Below, piece by piece: positions 1-6,302 of a stretch of DNA of 9,641 bases. The stretch comes from Deltaproteobacteria bacterium (GTDB lineage: Bacteria > Desulfobacterota > Desulfovibrionia > Desulfovibrionales > Desulfovibrionaceae). The notes beneath the pieces were generated by a model that was not told the DNA's origin, ran no database searches, and saw nothing but the letters and a program-made list of their open reading frames with translations. Where the stretch lies: NCBI GenBank assembly GCA_025350085.1, contig JANXYI010000416.1:1-9641 (forward strand). The letters are read 5' to 3'. Made by a program: the position numbers and the translations under genes. Positions within the stretch are counted from its first letter, which is position 1; every line of letters begins with the position of its first letter.

Positions 1-546
1 GCCGTGGCGGCCGGAAAGCGCTTCTCCATCGCCTACGCCGACCTGGACAACTTCAAGGTCTACAACGACACCTACGGCTTCAAGAACGGCGACCGGGTCA
101 TCAAGCTCGCCGCCGACCTGCTGGACCACAGCGTACGCCGCCATGGCGACGCCCAGGCCAGGCTTTTCCACATCGGCGGGGACGACTTCGTGCTCATGTG
201 CAGGCCGGAGCACGTGGAACGCATCTGCCAATCGACCACACGCTGCTTCAAGCGCACCATCCGGGGCTGCTATTGCCTGGAGGACCGCAAGCGCGGTTCG
301 GTGCTGGCCACGGGCCGCGACGGCGTTGAGCACACCTATCCGCTCGTGTCCGTAAGCATCGGCATCATGGAGATCGCCGGGCCGTGCACTTTGCTGGAGA
401 TCGGCGAGCGCGCCGCCTACGTGAAGAAGTACGCCAAGTCCCAGCCGGGCAATGTCTACGCCTGGGACCGCAGGCAGCCGCTGGGCAGCGAGCAGAAGCC
501 GGAAGGCAGCCCCCTGGCCTGCCCCGGGCCGGGCACCGCAGCTTAA
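1..546 (+). CDS. GGDEF-domain protein, C-terminal fragment (putative diguanylate cyclase)
   Basis: The visible 181 codons hold nearly a whole GGDEF domain; the reading frame is open at the left edge, so the true start and any N-terminal sensory, EAL or CBS domains lie outside the window. Counting from the GTG at base 4, the metal- and substrate-binding stretch DLDNFKVYND is at residues 13-22 and the signature loop reads GGDDF at 58-62 (bases 175-189). Active cyclases normally have GGDEF or GGEEF, so the fourth position is Asp instead of Glu. The c-di-GMP inhibitory RxxD site expected just upstream is absent (DAQA is found there). The later VSIGI strand and an alpha-helix ending in KKYAKSQPGNVYAWDRR complete the fold, followed by a Pro/Gly-rich tail. 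The family makes c-di-GMP from two GTP; whether this copy is catalytic or only a GTP/c-di-GMP sensor cannot be decided from sequence. The domain assignment is secure, the activity is not. Confidence 0.9.
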   Translation, partial: AVAAGKRFSIAYADLDNFKVYNDTYGFKNGDRVIKLAADLLDHSVRRHGDAQARLFHIGGDDFVLMCRPEHVERICQSTTRCFKRTIRGCYCLEDRKRGSVLATGRDGVEHTYPLVSVSIGIMEIAGPCTLLEIGERAAYVKKYAKSQPGNVYAWDRRQPLGSEQKPEGSPLACPGPGTAA

Positions 547-559
547 GGCCAAGGGCACG

Positions 560-590
560 AAAAAGGGGCGCACAGGCGCCCCTCGTCTTT
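560..590. terminator. Intrinsic terminator between convergent genes
   Basis: A perfect 7-bp stem GGGGCGC / GCGCCCC (565-571 and 576-582) encloses the tetraloop ACAG. On the minus strand the stem is followed directly by five T (complement of A560-564), a good intrinsic terminator for the korAB operon that ends at 608. On the plus strand the stem is followed by the weaker run TCGTCTTT, which could serve the GGDEF gene ending at 546. The position between two convergent genes fits a bidirectional terminator. Confidence 0.85.
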
Positions 591-607
591 CCGGGGTGGG
601 CAGGGTC

Positions 608-1459
608 CTACAGGTAGGAGCGCATGACCCCGCGCAGGGCCTCGAAATCCGGCTGGCGCAGGGCCAGGGGGCCAAGCTTCAGCGTCGGCAGGTCCGCGCC
701 AAAGGCCGGGCGGTCATTCGCATACAGCACGCCGATGGGGATGCGCTCCCCGAACTCCAGGGCCTTTGCCAGGGCCTGGTCCCGGCTCCTCGGGTCGTGC
801 TCCGGCCCGAGCTTGTAGCAGCGCTGCTTATACCAGGCAAAGGTGTTCACGTGGTTGAAGGTCACGCAGGGCTGGAACACGTCCACCAGCGAGAAGCCCT
901 TGTGCCTGAAGGCCTGCTGGATGAGCCCGGCCAAGTGCTCGGGCTCGCCGGTGAAGCCGCGCGCCACGAACCCGGCGCCCATGGCCACAGCCACGGCCAC
1001 GGGGTTGAAGGGCTCGGACGGCTGGCCAAAGGGCTGGGCCTTGGTCACCTGGCCCTTGCCCGTGGTCGGGCTCGCTTGGCCCTTGGTCAGGCCGTAGATG
1101 CCGTTGTCGTGCGCCACCAGCGTCAGGTCCACGTTGCGCCGGATGGCCGCCAGGAAGTGGTTGCCGCCCTCGCCGTAGTTGCAGCCGTCGCCGCTCTCGG
1201 CGATGATCGTGAGCTCCGGATTGGCCAGCCGGGCGCCGGTGGCTGCGGGCAGGGAGCGGCCGTGCAGCCCGGTAAGCATGTTGCAGTTCATGTACAGGGG
1301 CGCCTTGGCCGCCTGGCCGATGCCCGTGACCATGAGCACCTGGTGCGGGGCCAGGCCCAGGCCGGAAAGGGCCTGCTTCATGGCTGCGAGCAGGCTGTGG
1401 TTGCCGCAGCCCGGGCACCAGGCGGTGTCAAAGGTTCCGTAGTCTTCCGCTGTGACCAT
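608..1459 (-). CDS. korB: 2-oxoacid:ferredoxin oxidoreductase, beta (ThDP-binding) subunit
   Basis: This is a 283-residue beta subunit of the two-subunit 2-oxoacid:ferredoxin oxidoreductase family (COG1013), a cytoplasmic enzyme that oxidatively decarboxylates a 2-oxoacid with CoA and ferredoxin. The ATG at 1459 is chosen because AAGGAG lies 8 nt ahead of it; a longer in-frame reading to 1621 would overlap korA and has no family similarity. Visible motifs: WCPGCGN with C15 and C18, LHGR at 65-68, the thiamine diphosphate motif GDG at 90-92 ending at HDN (117-119), IYGLTKGQ at 121-128, and C198 in FQPCVTFN. Two departures from the usual pattern are clear: the cluster cysteine of the GIGCS motif is Gln49 (GIGQ) with a Cys ten residues later (C59), and GDGD reads GDGC. 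The substrate (pyruvate, 2-oxoglutarate or a branched-chain or aryl oxoacid) cannot be told from sequence, so the symbol is generic. It follows korA by 17 nt and ends at a strong terminator. Confidence 0.9.
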   Translation of the reverse strand: MVTAEDYGTFDTAWCPGCGNHSLLAAMKQALSGLGLAPHQVLMVTGIGQAAKAPLYMNCNMLTGLHGRSLPAATGARLANPELTIIAESGDGCNYGEGGNHFLAAIRRNVDLTLVAHDNGIYGLTKGQASPTTGKGQVTKAQPFGQPSEPFNPVAVAVAMGAGFVARGFTGEPEHLAGLIQQAFRHKGFSLVDVFQPCVTFNHVNTFAWYKQRCYKLGPEHDPRSRDQALAKALEFGERIPIGVLYANDRPAFGADLPTLKLGPLALRQPDFEALRGVMRSYL

Positions 1460-1476
1460 ATGCGACGCTCCTTGCA

Positions 1477-3189
1477 CTACAGGATGCTTTCCAGGCCGCG
1501 CAAGATGTAGGCGGCGGTGATGGGCAGGCCGTCGTAGCGCAGCACCTGGCCCCGGAACCGGAACCCGGTCTCCTGGCGGATGAGCCGGGCCAGCTGCCCG
1601 GTGGCATTGCCCTCCACGCACACCGTCCGCTTCGCGGCGGTCAAGCGCGGCAGGAACTGGCCCTCCACCAGCGGCCAGACCTGGCCAAAGTGCAGCACGG
1701 CTGCGCTTCGACCCTGCTCCGCAAGCCGCTCCCGGGCCTCCAGGGCCGCGCCGAGCGTCGAGCCCCAGCAGACCAGCAGCAGGTCGACATCCTTTGAGCC
1801 GTTTGGGCCCTCCTCGCCGAACAGGCTGGGCGGCACGGCCTCGGCGGCCAGGCCTTGGCCCTTGGCCAGGCGCTTGTCGACCATCTGCACGCGCACGGCG
1901 AGGTCCTCGGTGAGCTTGCCGTCCTCGGTGTGCTCGTCGCTGTCTGAGACGACCAGCGCAGTGCTGAAGCCCGGGATCACGCGCGGCGAGATGCCGTCCG
2001 CAGTCAGGGCGAAGCGCTTGTAGGTCGCCGGATTTGCAGGCTCAAGCAGCGGGCCGGGGATCTCCGGCAACCCGTCGGTGTTGAAGGGCCCGGCGTTCTG
2101 GAGGGAGTCGGCCAGGTACTGGTCGGTCAGGATGAACACCGGGGACTGGTACTTCTCGGCCATGGCAAAGGCCCGGTGCGTGAGGCTGAAACACTCTGCG
2201 ATGCTGCCCGGCGCGAACACGGCGCGCGGGAACTCGCCATGCCCGGCGTGGAGCACCAGATTCAGGTCGGCCTGCTCCGTGCGCGTGGGCAGGCCCGTGG
2301 CCGGGCCAGGGCGCATGGCCACCACAAAGACCACCGGGGTCTCCAGCATCCCGGCCAGGCTCACGGCCTCGCACATGAGCGCAAAGCCGCCGCCCGCGGT
2401 GGGCACCAGGGCCCGGCCGCCAGCGCTGGCCGCGCCGATGGCCATGTTCGCGGCCGCGATCTCGTCCTCGGCCTGCTCCACCACGGTGCCCATGAACTTC
2501 GCGTGCTCGGCCAGGGTCAGGGCCACGGAGGAGCCCGGGGTCATGGGGTAGAAGGAGCAGAAGTTGCAGCCCGCGGCCAGCGCGCCCAGGGCAATGGCCT
2601 CGTTGCCCGTGAGCATGAGCCGCTCGGCCGGGTACGCTGGCGCGCTCGGCAGGCAGGCGAAGCCGTGGTCCTGGGTCTTGACCCAGGCGTAGGCAGCGCG
2701 CAGCACGGCCAGGTTCTGGTCGATGACCTCCTGGCCCTTCTTGGCGAACTGCTCGCGCAGCAGCTGTTCCAAAAGCCCGATGTCCTTGCACAGGGTCTGA
2801 CCGAGCACGCCGAGGGCCACGACGTTGTCCTGGACCACCTTGGGCGCGAGTGTGCGGAAGGGTACGCGCAGGGCATTCAAGCCTGTCGTGTCTATGTCCA
2901 CGTCCGCGACCACGAGGCCGCTTGGCGTGAGCTGGCCCTTGTGCCGGGCCACGGTCTCGGCGTTGAGCGCCACCAGGATGTCGACCTTGTCGCAGGGCGC
3001 GTGGAACACATCCAGGCCCGTGCGGATGACAAAGGTGTTGTGCCCGCCGCGGATGCGCGACTGGTAGTCCTGGCTGACCACCACCTCGTAGCCCGCGCGC
3101 ACGAGGGCCTTGGCCATGAGCTGGCCGATGGTGACCAGGCCCTGCCCGGCCTCGCCGCCGACGAGAATGACGATGCTGCTGTCCGGCAT
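1477..3189 (-). CDS. korA: 2-oxoacid:ferredoxin oxidoreductase, fused gamma-alpha subunit
   Basis: The 570-residue protein has the gamma domain (about residues 1-175) joined to the alpha subunit (about 188-570). Gamma signatures are GGEAGQG at 11-17 and SRIRGGHNTFVIR at 44-56. The alpha part begins with LTGNEAIALGALAAGC and carries YPMTPGS at 214-220, a variant of the family's YPITPS substrate/ThDP-site motif, then EDEIAAANMAIGAASAG (241-257), TAGGGFALMCEAVSLAG (264-280) and RPGPATGLPTRTEQADL (293-309). The C-terminal third resembles the transketolase-C-like domain (LLLVCWGST about two thirds along). With KorB it would form an (alpha-gamma, beta) enzyme with a single beta-bound Fe-S cluster; no separate ferredoxin-like delta subunit is encoded here. 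The start ATG has only a weak upstream GAGGCAGG-type site. The gene lies 87 nt after the ferritin and is most likely transcribed with korB; it could also read on from ferritin. A pyruvate (Por) assignment is equally possible. Confidence 0.9.
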   Translation of the reverse strand: MPDSSIVILVGGEAGQGLVTIGQLMAKALVRAGYEVVVSQDYQSRIRGGHNTFVIRTGLDVFHAPCDKVDILVALNAETVARHKGQLTPSGLVVADVDIDTTGLNALRVPFRTLAPKVVQDNVVALGVLGQTLCKDIGLLEQLLREQFAKKGQEVIDQNLAVLRAAYAWVKTQDHGFACLPSAPAYPAERLMLTGNEAIALGALAAGCNFCSFYPMTPGSSVALTLAEHAKFMGTVVEQAEDEIAAANMAIGAASAGGRALVPTAGGGFALMCEAVSLAGMLETPVVFVVAMRPGPATGLPTRTEQADLNLVLHAGHGEFPRAVFAPGSIAECFSLTHRAFAMAEKYQSPVFILTDQYLADSLQNAGPFNTDGLPEIPGPLLEPANPATYKRFALTADGISPRVIPGFSTALVVSDSDEHTEDGKLTEDLAVRVQMVDKRLAKGQGLAAEAVPPSLFGEEGPNGSKDVDLLLVCWGSTLGAALEARERLAEQGRSAAVLHFGQVWPLVEGQFLPRLTAAKRTVCVEGNATGQLARLIRQETGFRFRGQVLRYDGLPITAAYILRGLESIL

Positions 3190-3242
3190 GGTTAGCCTGC
3201 CTCGCTTATGGAACTACGGGAATGGAATCGGGAATCCCCGCC

Positions 3243-3273
3243 GCTGCCTGCCCTGCGCCGCATCTTAGGCAGC
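3243..3273. repeat. Inverted repeat between ferritin and korA
   Basis: A perfect 7-bp inverted repeat GCTGCCT (3243-3249) / AGGCAGC (3267-3273) with a 17-nt loop sits directly behind the ferritin stop codon at 3277. No T-run follows it on the minus strand, so it is not a classic intrinsic terminator. It may be an mRNA 3'-end stabiliser, a partial terminator, or chance in GC-rich DNA. The rest of the 87-nt gap (3190-3276) contains no promoter I would defend. Confidence 0.4.
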
Positions 3274-3276
3274 ATC

Positions 3277-3786
3277 CTAGGCCGCGGCCGGGGGCGGAAC
3301 GAACACGCGCGCGGCCAGCTCGCGGTCGAGCAGGAACAGCCCGCCGCCGTCGCCCACGAGCTTGAGCTTGTTCACGGTGTCGCCGAAGTTGGCTTCCTCC
3401 TCCACCTGCTCGCTGACGAACCACTGCAGGAAGATGGCCGAGGCGTGGTCCTTTTCCTTTTGGGCCAGGTCCATGAGGTCGCCTATGCGCTTGGTGACGT
3501 GGTACTCATGGTTCAGGGCGAACTCAAAGGACGCGAGCGGCGTTTTCCAGGCGTGCGGCGGGGCGTCAAGGGCCTGGAGCTGCATCTTGCCGCCCTTTTC
3601 GAGCACGTAGTTGAACATCTTCATGGCGTGGAACTGCTCCTCCTGGAACTGGACGTTCATCCAGTTGGCGAAGCCGGGCAGGCCCAGGCCCTGGAAGTAC
3701 GAGGCCAGGGACAGGTACAGATAAGCGGAGTAGAACTCCCACTTGATCTGGTCGTTGAAGGCCTTTTCCATCTTCTTGCTCAGCAT
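3277..3786 (-). CDS. ftnA: Bacterial non-haem ferritin (FtnA type)
   Basis: The 169-residue protein is the usual length for a 24-mer bacterial ferritin, which oxidises Fe(II) at a diiron centre and stores it as a ferric mineral in the cytoplasm. The residues fall at the same positions as in Escherichia coli FtnA: E17, E50, H53, E94 and Q127 for the A and B iron sites, E49, E126, E129 and E130 for site C, plus Tyr24 and W122. The haem-binding Met of bacterioferritin has no obvious counterpart, and the protein is too short and differently arranged for rubrerythrin. The C terminus ends in a Pro/Ala tail (VFVPPPAAA). The ATG at 3786 is supported by AAGGAGA with a 7-nt spacer. It precedes korA on the same strand; in an anaerobe it probably serves iron storage and oxygen or peroxide protection. 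The function is secure; the symbol (ftnA or ftn) is by homology. Confidence 0.96.
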   Translation of the reverse strand: MLSKKMEKAFNDQIKWEFYSAYLYLSLASYFQGLGLPGFANWMNVQFQEEQFHAMKMFNYVLEKGGKMQLQALDAPPHAWKTPLASFEFALNHEYHVTKRIGDLMDLAQKEKDHASAIFLQWFVSEQVEEEANFGDTVNKLKLVGDGGGLFLLDRELAARVFVPPPAAA

Positions 3787-3813
3787 GGGGGGTCTCCTTG
3801 TGGCTGCATGGTT

Positions 3814-3841
3814 ATGGAGCCCAGAACGGCGAAGGCTCCAT
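3814..3841. promoter_or_regulatory. Inverted repeat in the ferritin leader, candidate operator or mRNA hairpin
   Basis: A perfect 8-bp inverted repeat ATGGAGCC (3814-3821) / GGCTCCAT (3834-3841) with a 12-nt spacer lies 28 nt upstream of the ferritin start and just upstream of its Shine-Dalgarno site (about 3794-3800). It could be a binding site for a dimeric regulator or a 5'-UTR hairpin. It does not resemble the consensus Fur or PerR boxes that I know. No -10/-35 pair next to it is convincing, so the transcription start and hence the role are open. The remaining sequence between ferritin and the recD2 terminator shows nothing else. Confidence 0.45.
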
Positions 3842-3907
3842 TAGTGGACCTTACGCAGTTTTCAGGAGAATGGGAAGACGGGGCAGGAAGAAAATGGGGT
3901 GGGTCAG

Positions 3908-3940
3908 AAAAATGAGCTCGGCCGATCAACCGGCGCAGCC
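3908..3940 (-). terminator. Probable intrinsic terminator of the dnaX-recD2 operon
   Basis: Immediately after the recD2 stop, the minus strand folds as GGCT, a 2-nt bulge, GCCG, loop GTTGAT, CGGC, a 2-nt bulge, AGCT, then C-A-TTTTT. The inner stem (3921-3924 / 3931-3934) is perfect; the outer stem (3915-3918 / 3937-3940) has one G-U pair; the T-run is the complement of A3908-3912. The internal loop makes it weaker than the terminator at 565-582, but the position is right for the end of the operon. Confidence 0.6.
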
Positions 3941-3941
3941 G

Positions 3942-6128
3942 TCAGCTGAAGATGTTCCCGGCAAAGACCGAGCGGATGCGGTGGCGCAGGTGCGTCATGC
4001 GGTTGCCTGAGGTGACGTTGCGCAGGCCCATGGTCAGGGCCTTGTCCGAGCCGATGAACACGGCCAGCCGCCGGGCGCGCGTCAGCGCCGTGTACAGCAG
4101 GTTGCGCTGGAGCAGCAGGTAGTGCTGCGTGACCACCGGCACCACGATGGCCGGGTACTCGCAGCCCTGGGACTTGTGCACGCTCACGGCATAGGCCAGG
4201 GTCAGCTCGTCGAGCTCCGTGGAATCAAAGGCCACCAGATTGCCGTCAAAGTCCACCACCAGCGCGCCCTCGGCCGGGTCCACCTCGAACACCCAGCCCA
4301 GGTCGCCGTTGAAGACTTCCTTGTCGTAGTTGTTCTTGAGCTGGAGCACGCGGTCGCCCTTGCGGAAGGTCGCATAGCCGCGCTTGAGCTCGGGCCCGCG
4401 TTTGGGGTTCAGGCGCTCCTGCAGCAGGTGGTTCAGCGTACTGGTGCCCACGTCGCCCTTGTGCATGGGGGTCAGCACCTGGATGTCGCGCAGGGGGTCC
4501 AGGCCGTAGCGCTCGGGGATGCGCTCGCAGACCATCTCCAGGATGCGCTCCTGGACCTTGGCCGGGTCCTCCTGGGGCATCCAGAAGAAGTCGGCCTCGG
4601 GCGGCTGCTTGGGGCTCGGGATGGGCTGCAGCCCGGCGTTGAAGCGGTGGGCGTTGACCACGATGGAGCTTTCCTGGGCCTGGCGGAAGATGTGCGTGAG
4701 CACGGCCGAGGGCACCTCGCCGCTTTCCAGCAGGTCGGCCAAAACATTGCCCGCACCCACGCTCGGCAGCTGGTTCACGTCGCCCACCAGAATGAGCCGG
4801 CAGGTGACGGGCAGGGCCCGCAGCACGGCCAGGAAGAGCTGGGCGTCGAGCATGGACACCTCGTCCACCAGCAGCACCTCGGCGGCCAGCTTCTGGTCCT
4901 CGCAGTGGTAGAAGCCGTGCTCCGGGGAGTACTGCAGCAGCCGGTGCAGGGTCTGGGCGCCCGCGCCCGTGGCCTCGCTGAGGCGCTTGGCCGCCCGGCC
5001 CGTGGGCGCGGCCAGGCGCACAGTGAGCTTGAGCTCGGAAAGTGCGGCCACGATGGCCCGGGTGATGGTGGTCTTGCCCGTGCCCGGCCCGCCGGTGATG
5101 ATGAAGACCTTGTGCACGCAGGCGTTCAGCACAGCGCGGCGCTGCTCGTCAGAAAGCGTGAAGCCGAGGCTGCCCTCGATGGTCGGCAGGGCCTGGCGCA
5201 CCTTGGCCTCGGACACGGGCGAGGGGTGGTGCATGAGCCCGAACAGGCGCTGGCTGATCTCGCGCTCGGCCCGGTAGGAGGCCATGAGGAACACGGCCTG
5301 CTCGATGTTCTGCTCCGGCAGGTCCTCGATGTGCACGCGCTTGCGCCCGGCCAGCGCTGCCAGGCCGTCCTCCAGGCGCTCATAGTCGTGCACGTCGAGC
5401 AGCTTGGCCGCCTCGTGCAGCAGCTGCTCCTTGGGGCAGAACATGTGCCCGCCGCGCTCGCTCTGGCTCACCAGCACGTAGCCGATGGCCGCCTCGAGGC
5501 GCTGGGGCGAGTCCTCGGCAAAGCCGAGCTTCATGGCCATGGTATCCGCGGTGCGGAAGCCGATGCCCCGGATGAGGTAGGCCAGCTCATAGGGGTTCTC
5601 GCGCAGCTTGGCCTCGCTCTGGGCGCCGAAAATCTTGAAGATGCGCGAGGCGTAGGTTGGCGGCACCTCGTGGCTGTGCAGGAAGACGATCAGGCTCTTG
5701 ACCTCGCGCTGGCCGGCCCAGGACTCGACCATGCCCGCCAGTTTCTTGCGGGTAATTCCCTTGCCCAGGAGCTTTTCCGGGTCGTTGTCGAGCAGGTCCA
5801 GCACCCCGACGCCAAAGCGATCCACCAGGTCCTTGGCCGTCTTCTCGCCCACGCCCTTGAGCGAACTTTTCAGGAAGCGCACCACCCCGTGCTCGGTGGC
5901 CGGATAGGTCTGCTTGAAGGTCTGCACCTCCATCTGGCGGCCGAACTTGGGGTGGTTCTTCCACTCGCCCGTGATCTCCAGATACTCGCCGGGCTGGAGC
6001 TGGCCCAGGCAGCCGACCACGGTGATCATGCCGGGCTCGTCCTTGGCGCGCACGCGCACCACGGCATAGCCGTTGTCCGGGTTGTGGTAGACCACGGCGT
6101 GGACCTCGGCGGTGATGGTGGCGGGCAT
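3942..6128 (-). CDS. recD2: RecD2-type ATP-dependent 5'-3' DNA helicase
   Basis: The 728-residue protein is a full-length SF1B helicase of the RecD2 (RecD/TraA-like) family, which acts in DNA repair outside any RecBCD complex. The N-terminal region has an OB-like segment (residues 4-75) and helix-hairpin-helix elements around 85-106 (LKGVGEKTAKDLVDRFG) and 184-202 (IRGIGFRTADTMAMKLG), typical of RecD2 and absent from RecD of RecBCD. Helicase motifs follow in order: Walker A GGPGTGKTT at 346-354, Ia APTGRAAKRL at 374-383, Walker B VDEVSML at 421-427, III GDVNQLPSVGAG at 449-460, IV HIFRQAQES around 479, V GDRVLQLKNNYD around 591, VI AVSVHKSQGCEYP at 647-659 and YTALTRAR at 680-687. The ATG at 6128 has AAGGAG four bases ahead; the longer frame to 6248 would start inside the MITE-like element and is not supported. 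Likely the last gene of dnaX-ebfC-recR-recD2. Confidence 0.95.
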   Translation of the reverse strand: MPATITAEVHAVVYHNPDNGYAVVRVRAKDEPGMITVVGCLGQLQPGEYLEITGEWKNHPKFGRQMEVQTFKQTYPATEHGVVRFLKSSLKGVGEKTAKDLVDRFGVGVLDLLDNDPEKLLGKGITRKKLAGMVESWAGQREVKSLIVFLHSHEVPPTYASRIFKIFGAQSEAKLRENPYELAYLIRGIGFRTADTMAMKLGFAEDSPQRLEAAIGYVLVSQSERGGHMFCPKEQLLHEAAKLLDVHDYERLEDGLAALAGRKRVHIEDLPEQNIEQAVFLMASYRAEREISQRLFGLMHHPSPVSEAKVRQALPTIEGSLGFTLSDEQRRAVLNACVHKVFIITGGPGTGKTTITRAIVAALSELKLTVRLAAPTGRAAKRLSEATGAGAQTLHRLLQYSPEHGFYHCEDQKLAAEVLLVDEVSMLDAQLFLAVLRALPVTCRLILVGDVNQLPSVGAGNVLADLLESGEVPSAVLTHIFRQAQESSIVVNAHRFNAGLQPIPSPKQPPEADFFWMPQEDPAKVQERILEMVCERIPERYGLDPLRDIQVLTPMHKGDVGTSTLNHLLQERLNPKRGPELKRGYATFRKGDRVLQLKNNYDKEVFNGDLGWVFEVDPAEGALVVDFDGNLVAFDSTELDELTLAYAVSVHKSQGCEYPAIVVPVVTQHYLLLQRNLLYTALTRARRLAVFIGSDKALTMGLRNVTSGNRMTHLRHRIRSVFAGNIFS

Positions 6129-6151
6129 GGAGCTCCTTGACGATCTGGGAC

Positions 6152-6302
6152 TAGGGTCTGTTTCAAAATGATGGATTTTGTTCCCTGGCGAGGAGAGAGT
6201 CAATTGGGGGCCAGGGATAGTACTCATGCGGTACAGCCCTGGACCCAAATCGGCTCACGACGACGTCCAGGGGGCAAAAGACGCATTTTGAGACAGGCCC
6301 TA
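6152..6302. mobile_element. MITE-like element with imperfect terminal inverted repeats and flanking TA
   Basis: The 172-nt gap between recD2 and recR is almost filled by an element of 147 bp (6154-6300). Its left end GGGTCTGTTTCAAAATG (6154-6170) matches the complement of its right end, GGGCCTGTCTCAAAATG, at 15 of 17 positions, and TA flanks both ends (6152-6153 and 6301-6302), as left by TA-targeting transposases such as IS630/mariner types. Similarity between the arms continues inward with TTTTG, two variable bases, and CCCTGG. No transposase-sized reading frame fits inside, so it would be a non-autonomous element or a remnant. An IS5-like origin with a different target duplication is possible. 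Calling it mobile rests on the end structure alone; a second copy elsewhere in the genome would be needed to prove it. Confidence 0.6.

Noticed and set aside
1460..1621. Longer korB start at 1621
   Set aside because: It would overlap korA and add an Arg/Pro/Gly-rich segment foreign to the family; the ATG at 1459 has a good ribosome binding site.
2176..3195. Long plus-strand open frame opposite korA (and a similar one at 452-1510 opposite korB)
   Set aside because: Both are antisense shadows of clearly recognised KorA and KorB proteins, with no domain of their own.
3261..3284. Imperfect tandem pair GCATCTTAGGCA / GCATCCTAGGCC at the ferritin stop
   Set aside because: Only two copies with 10 of 12 matches; too little to call a repeat element.
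3208..3915. Plus-strand open frame of 235 codons over the ferritin
   Set aside because: It is opposite a ferritin with complete active-site residues and has no recognisable domain.
4122..6140. A 672-codon open frame on the plus strand opposite recD2
   Set aside because: It mirrors the recD2 codons in a GC-rich gene, has His/Leu/Gly-rich meaningless composition and no family motif; recD2 on the other strand is unmistakable.
6129..6248. Longer recD2 start at 6248
   Set aside because: The extra 40 residues come from the MITE-like element and spacer; the ATG at 6128 has AAGGAG and begins with the typical RecD2 N terminus.
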